DNA from: Porphyromonadaceae bacterium
Lineage (GTDB): Bacteria > Bacteroidota > Bacteroidia > Bacteroidales > Dysgonomonadaceae
Assembly (NCBI GenBank): GCA_022840285.1
Contig: JALHIE010000027.1
Location: 1 to 64,000, forward strand
Length of the DNA stretch: 64,000 nucleotides
Direction: 5' to 3'
Shown here: piece by piece, positions 45,177 to 53,624 of the stretch
Position numbering within the stretch: position 1 is the stretch's first letter
How the letters are laid out: each line of letters opens with the position of its first letter
Made by a program: the position numbers and the translations under genes
Notes under the pieces: generated by a model
The model's database searches: none
What the model was told of the DNA's origin: nothing
What the model saw: the letters and a program-made list of their open reading frames with translations, nothing else

Positions 45177-46346
45177 ATGCAAAAACTGATCGACAGAAAA
45201 ATAGAAACATTTGTAAAAGAGAATCTAAGCGTATTTCCTGCGGTTGTCATTTTAGGCCCAAGGCAATGCGGAAAGTCCACCTTGGTGAAGATGCTCTATC
45301 AAAATTCGAATGCCTATCTATATTTGGACCTTCAGAACCTGGATGACTTGAACAAGTTGAGAGAGCCTATGTTATTCTTCCAGGCTAATCAGGATGTAAC
45401 AATTTGTTTGGACGAGATTCAGTTAGTACCGGAACTTTTTTCTGTCTTACGAAGTGAAATAGACCGTCACCGTCGTCCAGGACGGTTCATTTTGCTTGGA
45501 TCTGCTTCGCAGGACCTTATACAGAAAACGTCAGAATCGCTAGCCGGAAGAGTCGGGCTTATTGAACTCACACCCTTTACAATTGAAGAAGTTGAGCAAA
45601 ACATAGATTTTGAATTGAATAAGTTCTGGCTTCGTGGAGGATATCCTGATAGCTATCTCGCATCATCTGAACAAGGAAGTGTACTTTGGAGAGAAAATTT
45701 CCTTAGAACATATGTAGAACGGGATATTCCACAGCTCGGATTTCAAATTCCCGCATTGCAACTTCGTCGTCTGCTGACTATGTGTGCGCACAATCAAGGG
45801 CAACTTTTTAATTCGTCCAAATTGGGAGAATCGCTAGGTGTAACCTATCAAACTATTCGCCGGTATATCGACCTGATGGAACAGACCTTTATTATCCGTT
45901 CGCTACCGCCATTTGAAAAGAATATCAAGAAACGTCTGGTTAAATCCCCAAAAATTTTTGTGAGAGATAGTGGGTTATTACATAGGCTGCTACAAGTGGA
46001 TGATTTCAATTCACTAATGGGCAACCCTGTTTTCGGATCATCTTGGGAAGGATTTGTAATTGAAAACATCATTTCTTCATTGAGAGATTGTAAGTTTTCT
46101 TTTTATCGCAGTGCTACAGGGGATGAGTTAGACTTGCTTATTGAGAGGGGTTCCCGAACGATAGCGGTAGAATGTAAAGCCTCATCGGCACCACAGGTGA
46201 CCAAAGGCTTTTGGAGAGCTCTAGAAACCACAAAACCGGATAAAACATATATTGTTTCTCCCGTATCAGCATCTTATCCATTTAAAAATGATGTGGAAGT
46301 TTGCGGGTTGAGTGATTTTTTGAAAAAGGTCGTAACTATAATCTGA
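45177..46346 (+). CDS. AAA-type ATPase with DUF4143 domain
   Basis: A 389-residue P-loop ATPase. Walker A is ILGPRQCGKSTLVKML near residue 28, Walker B is VTICLDEIQLVPE, and sensor-like LLGSASQDL follows. Residues 190-370 are the DUF4143 domain (nuclease-like, with DELDLLIERGSRTIAVECKA, a PD-(D/E)XK-like core). Proteins like this are very common in Bacteroidales, often in multiple copies; their function is unknown. It is intact; its gutted relative is 2.6 kb upstream. ATG at 45177 is used; there is no better start. Confidence 0.88.
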   Translation: MQKLIDRKIETFVKENLSVFPAVVILGPRQCGKSTLVKMLYQNSNAYLYLDLQNLDDLNKLREPMLFFQANQDVTICLDEIQLVPELFSVLRSEIDRHRRPGRFILLGSASQDLIQKTSESLAGRVGLIELTPFTIEEVEQNIDFELNKFWLRGGYPDSYLASSEQGSVLWRENFLRTYVERDIPQLGFQIPALQLRRLLTMCAHNQGQLFNSSKLGESLGVTYQTIRRYIDLMEQTFIIRSLPPFEKNIKKRLVKSPKIFVRDSGLLHRLLQVDDFNSLMGNPVFGSSWEGFVIENIISSLRDCKFSFYRSATGDELDLLIERGSRTIAVECKASSAPQVTKGFWRALETTKPDKTYIVSPVSASYPFKNDVEVCGLSDFLKKVVTII

Positions 46347-46552
46347 TCTCCCCGGAGCTTGACATTCTGTTCCGGCAAAGCGCGAAACGAGATTTCTTTG
46401 TACCCGTCGACGGAGAACTTCAGCATTTTGTTTACGCTTTGGAGATTTGTGAATGCAAATTCACCGTGCTCATCGGTCATGGTTTCGTTGATCAGTACCG
46501 AGTCCGGCAGGGTGTAGACAGTTTTTATCTTGGCGCTCATGGGTATGATCAA
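46343..46552 (-). pseudogene. TonB-receptor plug-domain remnant (copy D, longest)
   Basis: On the minus strand the frame reads MSAKIKTVYTLPDSVLINET, ETMTDEHGEFAFTNLQS and FSVDGYKEISFRALPEQNV, which is a carboxypeptidase-regulatory-like domain of SusC-type receptors or of other outer-membrane proteins. It ends where it meets the ATPase stop, so the receptor body is gone. The stretch 46553-46738 has no gene but includes the homology to 42432-42480. Confidence 0.7.
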
Positions 46553-46715
46553 CCCGCTTTTTTCTTTTCACTGGAAACTAAGCGGCCGTCAGGTACATTT
46601 CCACCGGCCTTTTACGCAAATTGTTTTGTCTAACTTGGGACTGTCCTACAAAAAGAGAAGGTTACAAGGGTAAGAATTATTTTGATATAACAAACCAAAT
46701 GTAAACAAAATTGTT

Positions 46716-46723
46716 TATTTTTG
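46716..46723 (+). promoter_or_regulatory. -7 element for the HTH gene
   Basis: TATTTTTG lies 15 bases before the ATG at 46739. No -33 element is seen at the right distance. Confidence 0.5.
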
Positions 46724-46738
46724 TAGAAAGAATTATTT

Positions 46739-47173
46739 ATGAATAATCTTATCGACATAATAAAAGGTATTCATCCTGGGAAATTTATTGAAAGGGAATT
46801 GAAAAAGAAGCACCTCACTCAACGTGCGTTAGCTGATGAGACAGGTATTCCATTTCAAACTATTAATGCCATTATCGCAGGTAGGCGTAGTTTGACTACT
46901 AAGCAAGCCTTAAAAATAGATCAGATATTAGGGTATGAAGAAGGCTTTTTCGCTATTCTTCAAACTCACTATGATATTAAGCAATACAAGGAAAAAGATT
47001 TAGCTAGTATTTATACAGAAGCTCCCCACATTCGCAAATCTTTATTTTGGGATACTGATTTCAATAAAATTAATTGGGCTAAATATAAAAATGCAGTTAT
47101 CAAACGTGTTTTTGAAAGAGGAAGCAAAGACGAAATAGAAGAAATTACCCGATATTATAATCTATCAAATTAG
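46739..47173 (+). CDS. HigA-like HTH antitoxin with DUF6922-like tail
   Basis: A 144-residue DNA-binding protein. Residues 10-70 are an XRE/HigA-type HTH (HPGKFIERELKKKHLTQRAL, FQTINAIIAGRRSLT). The tail (RKSLFWDTDFNKINWAKYKN, VIKRVFERGSKDEIEEITRY) resembles DUF6922-type proteins, which are often the antitoxin partner of AbiEii-type nucleotidyltransferase toxins. No toxin gene follows; the next 467 bases hold no intact gene. It may be an orphan, or may control genes nearby. Confidence 0.72.
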   Translation: MNNLIDIIKGIHPGKFIERELKKKHLTQRALADETGIPFQTINAIIAGRRSLTTKQALKIDQILGYEEGFFAILQTHYDIKQYKEKDLASIYTEAPHIRKSLFWDTDFNKINWAKYKNAVIKRVFERGSKDEIEEITRYYNLSN

Positions 47174-47274
47174 ACAATGGCTATCAAATAACTCCCTTTA
47201 TAGTCACTTTGCAGGTAACCGGTAATGGAAGGGCGAGTTTTGAGTTACCTGGAAAGAAAGTAGTACTTTCCTGA
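47173..47274 (+). pseudogene. Possible glycoside hydrolase C-terminal remnant
   Basis: In one plus frame this reads DNGYQITPFIVTLQVTGN and then GRASFELPGKKVVLS and a stop. This resembles the last strands of GH30-like enzymes. It overlaps the stop of the HTH gene in another frame. Short, so uncertain. Confidence 0.3.
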
Positions 47275-47640
47275 TGGCCAGAAAAATCAAGAAGTAGTTA
47301 CTCGGGTTTTTACGATCCTTCAAATTATAGGTATCTCTCACTGATAAGATTCACTGGAGTGATATCTTCAAAAAATCAAATATCAATAATGTCAATGAAC
47401 GATTCGGTTATAGTGAACTGTGTTTATTTAATTTTTAATCGTTCACATTTTTAACGGACAGTAGTGATTTGAATTGAGTTTTGATCGGAGAAACCATTGA
47501 GAATACTTATCAGATTACCACTCTCTAAAGAAAGCAACAAGCTTTGAAATGAAATTATAATGTTGTATTTTTGAATTGAGATCTGGTATCTTTTTGGATG
47601 AAATAAACAAATTAAAAGAGTGCGGTAAAATTTAAACCTT
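47275..47640. other. Intergenic stretch before the SIR2 gene
   Basis: No gene is supported; the sequence is AT-rich, and a TATCTTTTT near 47588 may be a poor -7 element for the SIR2 gene. Multiple stop codons are present in all plus frames. Confidence 0.4.
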
Positions 47641-50600
47641 ATGTCGATTAATAATGAAGAAACGATCGGGAAGTTAATAGATCTTCTTGATGCCGAAAAG
47701 CTTTCGGTTGTTGTAGGAGCAGGTTTTAGCAAGAATGCAAGTCCAAAATTCCTTACTTGGAAAGAGCTTCTTAAGGATATGGTTATAGAAATGTATGGTT
47801 CTATGGCACGAGAATTAGTTGAGTATGTCAAGGTGCGTGGAAGTAATAAAGAACAACGTTTTTGGAAAGATTTTGTTGATCAGGTCATTAACGAAAAAGG
47901 GTATTTAACTATCGCATCTGAATATGTCAAAAGGCATGGTTATAGAGAAGTTATTGACGAATATATTGAAGCAAGAACGCCACTGGTTATTGAGGATCGG
48001 GATAGGTTTTATACAAAACTAAACGGTACTAAACACGAGGTCGATTTAAATACTCACGATCAACTTCTCGCTGTTAAATGGAATAACGTTTACACATTCA
48101 ATTATGACAATCTTTTGGATGTTGTGGGTGGGGCTGAAAGGCATAAGGTGCTTGAAGAGGAGATAATTGAATTAGAGAAGAACGTTTCCGATATCGATTT
48201 ACGACTTGTCGTTATTGAGGAGGAGCTAGGAAGAATTGAAAAAGTAGAAGATGCAAAATCACAGCTAAAAGATACTTTCAATAATAAAGAGAGCCCTATC
48301 AGCTCAGGAATAAGAACGAATGAATTAAGGGTTATAGACAAGAAATCACTCATAGTTGAACAAAGTGATTTAAAGGGAAAGAAAAATATCAATAAAGTTG
48401 CCATTGAGTCTAAAAAGAGCGAACAAGATAATCTGTATTACCTGGTTCAAAATTCTTTTGATTTATCACTCCGGAAGAAGCAAAACATCATCAAACTTCA
48501 TGGAACTGTTAGAAAGGCTAAATGTGAGAAGTATGGTTTTGATAATGACCCACGTTGCCATTATATCATTACTGCCGATGACTACGAGAATTACCAGGAA
48601 AAACACGAGGCATTTGTGAACCTCATGCGAATAGCGTTATTACAAGATTCATTCTGTCTAATTGGTTTTTCTGGTGATGATCCCAACTTTACAAGCTGGC
48701 TGTGCTGGGTAAGAGATATATTAGACCGAAGAAGTGTAGAGAATAAAGAAGAGAAAGTTTTTTTCATAGATGTCAGCGGACACCCTTTGAGTGAAAGCAA
48801 GAAGTTGTTTTTCAAGAATCACTATATCAAACATGTACCTCTTTTTAGTGATCCCCAAGAAGCGACTCCGTCCAAGATCAAGGAAGCATTAAATCAACTA
48901 TTTCAAAAATTAAATCGTAAAGGAAAAGCTGTAAAAGAAGTTCAGCAATACACAGACTTTTGGCAAGAATATAACTTTAATCCCCCAAAGAACGACGATT
49001 CCTATTTATATGGCCTTAAACGAAAAATGATAAGCGAAGTTTGGAATAATAGAGAATTTAACCGTTTACCGAGATTGGAGCTTGACTATATTGGTATAAA
49101 ACAAAGAGTAATTAGTGATTTGATTCTGAGAATAAAGGAAGGAAAAGTAAATGAGGATATAGCAAAATTGTTCATATTAGCTTTTAAGGAATTTTTTATT
49201 CCCTTAAACACGGTAATCGATAACGATATGCTTGCAGCTCTTCCTGATTTGTTCAAACCATATCCCGATATCTCAGAAGAACTGGAACTACTATATTTAA
49301 GAAGCTTGAACTTAACAGGTAGGAATATTTCGGAACTCACGAGAAACAGAACTTCGGACGCAATAGTTTATGAATCGATATTAAACGCAGCTTTTCATTT
49401 CGATTTCACCTCAATGAATCAACAGCTTAATCGTTGGAACCCGGGAGGATTACGTTGGAAAAGTGGGAAAATTGCATTGATAAGTTACTTTAATTCTAAA
49501 ATAGATTCGAGTAATAGTGAATATGAGAAAACATCAGAAACAAACATCCAAGAATATATATATTTCTTGGATACAAAATTGATTGCAACTTTTGGTAAAG
49601 AATGGACTTCAAAAAGTGATGAGTTTTATATAATCCATGATAAAGAAAGAAATACTATTGGACAAAATCTAAATAGGCTGGATGATAACATTAAACATCT
49701 AACAAAAAAACTATCAGAACAAAAAGTAGATTTATCTCCCCGGGGTAATACTTCTAGAACATATTACCTAGGAGACAATATGTCTTTGAAGTATTCCATT
49801 CAATACCTTCAAGTAATCATTGAAGTTGGTCTTCCTCTACAGGAAGTAGGTATAACCCACATCAAGAAGGAGGACTGGTATCGTGCATTTAAAAATATTT
49901 ATACTCGCTATCCCTACCCATGTCTGTTTTATTCGTTGCAGTATGGAGGTGATGAAAATTTCCTGAAGAGAATCGCGGAAGATTATGTGTATTCTAATGA
50001 ATTGTCTGCCATCCACGATGAAATGTTATCCTATTGCCTGAAAGCATATCAAATGCCAGAAACTCCCAATAATATCAAACAAGGCATTCTTTCTTTTACC
50101 CCGTTATTTTTCAAGAAGGTATCGCCTTCATCGTGGCGAAAAGATTTCGAGAGAATAGTTAATACATTTGATTTACTTAATCGAAACCCGAATAGAAATA
50201 TAGGAAACCCTACCTACAATTTTCTTTATATAGGACTCCAATATACCAGCAGTCAGATTTTTAAGATCAAGATCGCGAATAAAATATTATCTCTTGGCAA
50301 TAAAATAGATCATATTGACAATCATATCCTAATTGCTGCAAGAAGCAATCTGAATAAAAAGTTTAAACAACGGGTAAAGGTTACTTATATTGACCAGCTC
50401 ATTGAAACTTTGGAGCAGGTTAGTCAATATTATGTGCTTTTTAATCTTCAAGATTTCCTTTCTCCGTCACAAAAAGAGAAACTCGTTGCTAAACTTGTTC
50501 AGTTCAATTTCAAGAGCTGTAATGAAGAGGGAATGCTAGAAGCATCATCACGGTTATCACAATTAAATCTTTTGTTGGCTCGAAAAATAGAACGTGCATT

Positions 50601-51366
50601 AATTGAGAATAGTTTATTATGGCATAACGGCATAAACTATGACCACGAAAAAAGATACATCGGGTACGGTAGAGATTTTATAAAAGTCAGTAAAGTACAA
50701 AACCATATAAGTTTTTCTAGATCCACGGTTTTGACCATTTTTAGTAAATTAAAAGAATCTCTCAACAGCATAAAATCGGTATTAGAAGATGGGAGAGAAC
50801 TTTTTATTTTTAAATCGTATTGGGCAAGATTGGTATTAGAAATGCAACTATTTTTAAGGGTTAACTTACCTATTTTGAAATTCGAAAAGGAATTCGAGAA
50901 GGTAAGTAAACTTGTAGAAGAAACCTATCATCAATTAAGCAAATCAGAATCTATTATGAGTTCGCTTATATCTAATGACGACTACAAAGTAAGGGAAGGT
51001 ATACAAAAACTCGTATTCGAGGTTGATAGCTTTGGAGTTCAGAAATTCATTTCAGAGTATCTTGTTGTGGTAAACAGAATTGCCTCCAAAGCTAATCCAG
51101 GATTAAACAGTTGCATAAATAATTTTGCTTCGGTTATGCAATACCATTTTGAAGATATTGATAAAGAACTTTTCAAGCCTTTCGTGATCAATATATTAGT
51201 GCAATACGGAGAGTATTTTTCAAATCCTGAGGCCATGTGGGACATAAGCGCCAAAAAAGAAGATGTTGAAGATGCAATGCTCCAACTGAATAACGTAGCA
51301 TGTGAGTGGAATGTAGGAAATAAATATTGGAGTGGTCACAAAAGAATATTCAAGGTTTCAGAATAA
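47641..51366 (+). CDS. Large SIR2-domain protein with coiled-coil insertion, likely anti-phage
   Basis: A 1241-residue protein with no signal or membrane segment. Residues 15-400 are a SIR2-type NAD-binding fold: VVVGAGFSKNASP (26-30 GAGFS), TFNYDNLL (153-156), KLHGTV (286-288) and GFSGDDPNFTSW (342-350). Between FNYD and LHG is an insertion (about 165-265) rich in Glu/Lys that looks coiled-coil. The remaining 830 residues are helical with no recognised motif, no Walker A. Large SIR2 proteins such as DSR1/DSR2 and ThsA act in phage defence by NAD depletion. GC is lower than upstream. It is next to BREX genes, convergent. Function is inferred. Confidence 0.75.
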   Translation: MSINNEETIGKLIDLLDAEKLSVVVGAGFSKNASPKFLTWKELLKDMVIEMYGSMARELVEYVKVRGSNKEQRFWKDFVDQVINEKGYLTIASEYVKRHGYREVIDEYIEARTPLVIEDRDRFYTKLNGTKHEVDLNTHDQLLAVKWNNVYTFNYDNLLDVVGGAERHKVLEEEIIELEKNVSDIDLRLVVIEEELGRIEKVEDAKSQLKDTFNNKESPISSGIRTNELRVIDKKSLIVEQSDLKGKKNINKVAIESKKSEQDNLYYLVQNSFDLSLRKKQNIIKLHGTVRKAKCEKYGFDNDPRCHYIITADDYENYQEKHEAFVNLMRIALLQDSFCLIGFSGDDPNFTSWLCWVRDILDRRSVENKEEKVFFIDVSGHPLSESKKLFFKNHYIKHVPLFSDPQEATPSKIKEALNQLFQKLNRKGKAVKEVQQYTDFWQEYNFNPPKNDDSYLYGLKRKMISEVWNNREFNRLPRLELDYIGIKQRVISDLILRIKEGKVNEDIAKLFILAFKEFFIPLNTVIDNDMLAALPDLFKPYPDISEELELLYLRSLNLTGRNISELTRNRTSDAIVYESILNAAFHFDFTSMNQQLNRWNPGGLRWKSGKIALISYFNSKIDSSNSEYEKTSETNIQEYIYFLDTKLIATFGKEWTSKSDEFYIIHDKERNTIGQNLNRLDDNIKHLTKKLSEQKVDLSPRGNTSRTYYLGDNMSLKYSIQYLQVIIEVGLPLQEVGITHIKKEDWYRAFKNIYTRYPYPCLFYSLQYGGDENFLKRIAEDYVYSNELSAIHDEMLSYCLKAYQMPETPNNIKQGILSFTPLFFKKVSPSSWRKDFERIVNTFDLLNRNPNRNIGNPTYNFLYIGLQYTSSQIFKIKIANKILSLGNKIDHIDNHILIAARSNLNKKFKQRVKVTYIDQLIETLEQVSQYYVLFNLQDFLSPSQKEKLVAKLVQFNFKSCNEEGMLEASSRLSQLNLLLARKIERALIENSLLWHNGINYDHEKRYIGYGRDFIKVSKVQNHISFSRSTVLTIFSKLKESLNSIKSVLEDGRELFIFKSYWARLVLEMQLFLRVNLPILKFEKEFEKVSKLVEETYHQLSKSESIMSSLISNDDYKVREGIQKLVFEVDSFGVQKFISEYLVVVNRIASKANPGLNSCINNFASVMQYHFEDIDKELFKPFVINILVQYGEYFSNPEAMWDISAKKEDVEDAMLQLNNVACEWNVGNKYWSGHKRIFKVSE

Positions 51367-51586
51367 AAATTTGTTTATAGTTGGTACTATCCAAATTTTT
51401 GTGTAAACCCCATACTACAGGGTTCAAGTTCTATACTCGAATCCTGCTTTCAAATATTGTAAGAAATTGGTTAAAAATCAAGCCCCAATTCCAAATACGC
51501 TGATTCCAACTTTTCTCAATTTGGACAGTGTTAACCAATACGAACTTGCATGTTACTATTGGTATTTTTCTCTATAACTACACGAA

Positions 51587-52153
51587 TCAAATAAATTCAA
51601 AATAGGGATGATCTGCATAATCGTGGCTACCTTCCTCAAGCATAGGATTATTCACAAAAAATGATTTGATATACAAATCCCGAGCGAAAGAAGTCACAAT
51701 CGAATTATCTTCAATGTACATGGGCATGATGCAGTATAATCCATTTGACAGCGAGCGATTACTTGCATACATCGATGACATATGGCTCATGATAAGGCCG
51801 GTGAATACTTGCTCCTGCACATGGAAAAATTTTCCCAATATGACCATGGCATCATAGCCAAAGCCATAAGCTGCATTGATCAGTGCAGCGTATATGATTG
51901 CTCTGTCTCCGGTGTATTTAAGACTTGTAAGGTATTCCTGCTTGTGCTCTTCAATGAAAGGATAAAGCGGGTTGCGTTGTGTCAATTTACCAATGATACT
52001 GCGAGCTTTATTGATTCGGTTTGCGCCCTGGTATTCACCGGCAGCCAAGTCTGCAGCATACTCAGGCGTGAAGCTGCCGTCGAGACAAGCTTTTATGGCC
52101 ATCTCCATTACATGTATACTTATTCGTTGGTTGATACCTATAATTTTTTCCAT
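51587..52153 (-). CDS. BrxA-like (DUF1819-type) BREX protein
   Basis: A 188-residue soluble protein without signal. I do not recognise its motif with certainty; it starts EKIIGINQRISIHVMEMAIK and is helical. Its length near 200 residues and its place as the last gene after pglZ match brxA in BREX type 3 operons, where BrxA is a DNA-binding helical protein. The start is one base past the pglZ stop, so translation is likely coupled. The assignment is mainly by context. Confidence 0.5.
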   Translation of the reverse strand: MEKIIGINQRISIHVMEMAIKACLDGSFTPEYAADLAAGEYQGANRINKARSIIGKLTQRNPLYPFIEEHKQEYLTSLKYTGDRAIIYAALINAAYGFGYDAMVILGKFFHVQEQVFTGLIMSHMSSMYASNRSLSNGLYCIMPMYIEDNSIVTSFARDLYIKSFFVNNPMLEEGSHDYADHPYFEFI

Positions 52154-52154
52154 T

Positions 52155-53624
52155 TCAATCTTTTTCTATTGTGACAAAAGGGACGATTACCTCCAGGAAA
52201 TGGGAACCTCCATGGGTTATTTCATCTTTTCCCTTAAAGCATCGACTGTTTTTCCAGACGGCCCAATTATCATGTACAAGCAACTCTTTATGAATCTCCG
52301 GATTATTTTGAATAAAATTGTCCAGGTAGGTTGCATTTGAATAAATAAGATGTCTACTCCCTTTGCTTTCTTTCTCGTATAAAAATGTGCGTTCCTGTGA
52401 ATTGAGCGATCGCCAGGAATGAGCCATGATATTGCCATGGTCGGCAGTAATATAAATTGTATATCCCTGCTCATGCAACAATTTGATATTCTCTGCTGCT
52501 TCTTCTGCCCAGTTTTCCGTCAAATCGTATAAGTCTTTATTGCTGGAAGAGCTGTGCATTTTACGATCCAGACTGACATCCACAAACGCTTGTTTATACA
52601 GAACGTTGTCATCTGTCAAGAGACTATCGTGTGTATAGGCAATTTCATAAGGTTGCATCTGTTTGGAACCCCTGTAACGATTGGACCAAAACTCGCTCCA
52701 AAGTCTTCCCTCAGCGATGGGAGTCTGCCCGTAATCTTGTTGTGGAATATTTCCTCTAAAAATAGCTTGACGCGATAGTTTGGTAATAGAGGGAATCCAA
52801 GCCATGGTTGAATCCTTCTTCGTTTTAATCCCCAACCCTGTTAATTTTTGTTCCAATATCAGGTATTGCCAAAACGTCATACCGTCTATCACAACCAACG
52901 CCACCTTTTCGGTACGATTGTGTTTGTAAGCCAAATGAGGCAATATTTTATTTACCGTTTTAGGCTTAACGATGTGTGACGATGAAGACAAAGCAAAATA
53001 TTTCTCGGCAATATATTGTTGGAAATCTTCATTAATAATTTCTACAGCTGACTCCATCTTATCATAAACTCCTTGGTTAATCGCCTTGAGTAAGATGTGG
53101 CAAATGGAATCCATCGTTTCCACCTTCTCCCATTTTAATGGGATTGATTTTAGTTTTGTAGTCAGTTCATTTATGTCTTCTCCGTAGCGTTTTTTTGCCT
53201 CTTCAATCACTTCTTTGGTTTCAACAGCAGAAAGGTTATAAACGAATTTCTTGTTGTGGATGTAAGAAGCCATCCCAAATGTCAGTCGAGCTTGACGGAT
53301 TTCAGCCTCATTGCAAGCAGGCATAAGATCTGGAATTGAAAAGGTATGGGCGTTGTATAACAATCGCTTAATATCAGGTAAGACAGAGGATGGGTCATCC
53401 ATGATGTAGCAAATTCGCTCTCGGGTGTTTTTGTCGTACAGTTCATACCTCACACGAAGTTCAAGTGAAGAAGAGATTGGTAGTAAAAGCAAGCCACAAG
53501 CGTTAAGTACAGCTTGTTGTGTGTCTGGCCGTTGTAAGAAACCATCCGGATTTCTCACAATACTGAGACGCTTACCTTCACCGGTAAGCCTCTGTTCTAA
53601 CCTATGAATAAATTCATCCATCAA
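52155..53624 (-). CDS. pglZ: PglZ-domain BREX protein
   Basis: A 489-residue protein with the alkaline-phosphatase-like PglZ fold in residues 240-489. Landmarks: ALVVIDGMTFWQYL (metal/nucleophile region, about 245-254), PSITKLSRQAIFRG (278-291), YITADHGN (391-398) and THGGSHFLEVIVPFV near the end. PglZ is the marker protein of BREX and Pgl systems, a metal-dependent phosphatase or nuclease-like enzyme. It overlaps the helicase gene by 11 bases. Shorter than the over 800 residues of type 1 PglZ. Confidence 0.88.
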   Translation of the reverse strand: MMDEFIHRLEQRLTGEGKRLSIVRNPDGFLQRPDTQQAVLNACGLLLLPISSSLELRVRYELYDKNTRERICYIMDDPSSVLPDIKRLLYNAHTFSIPDLMPACNEAEIRQARLTFGMASYIHNKKFVYNLSAVETKEVIEEAKKRYGEDINELTTKLKSIPLKWEKVETMDSICHILLKAINQGVYDKMESAVEIINEDFQQYIAEKYFALSSSSHIVKPKTVNKILPHLAYKHNRTEKVALVVIDGMTFWQYLILEQKLTGLGIKTKKDSTMAWIPSITKLSRQAIFRGNIPQQDYGQTPIAEGRLWSEFWSNRYRGSKQMQPYEIAYTHDSLLTDDNVLYKQAFVDVSLDRKMHSSSSNKDLYDLTENWAEEAAENIKLLHEQGYTIYITADHGNIMAHSWRSLNSQERTFLYEKESKGSRHLIYSNATYLDNFIQNNPEIHKELLVHDNWAVWKNSRCFKGKDEITHGGSHFLEVIVPFVTIEKD

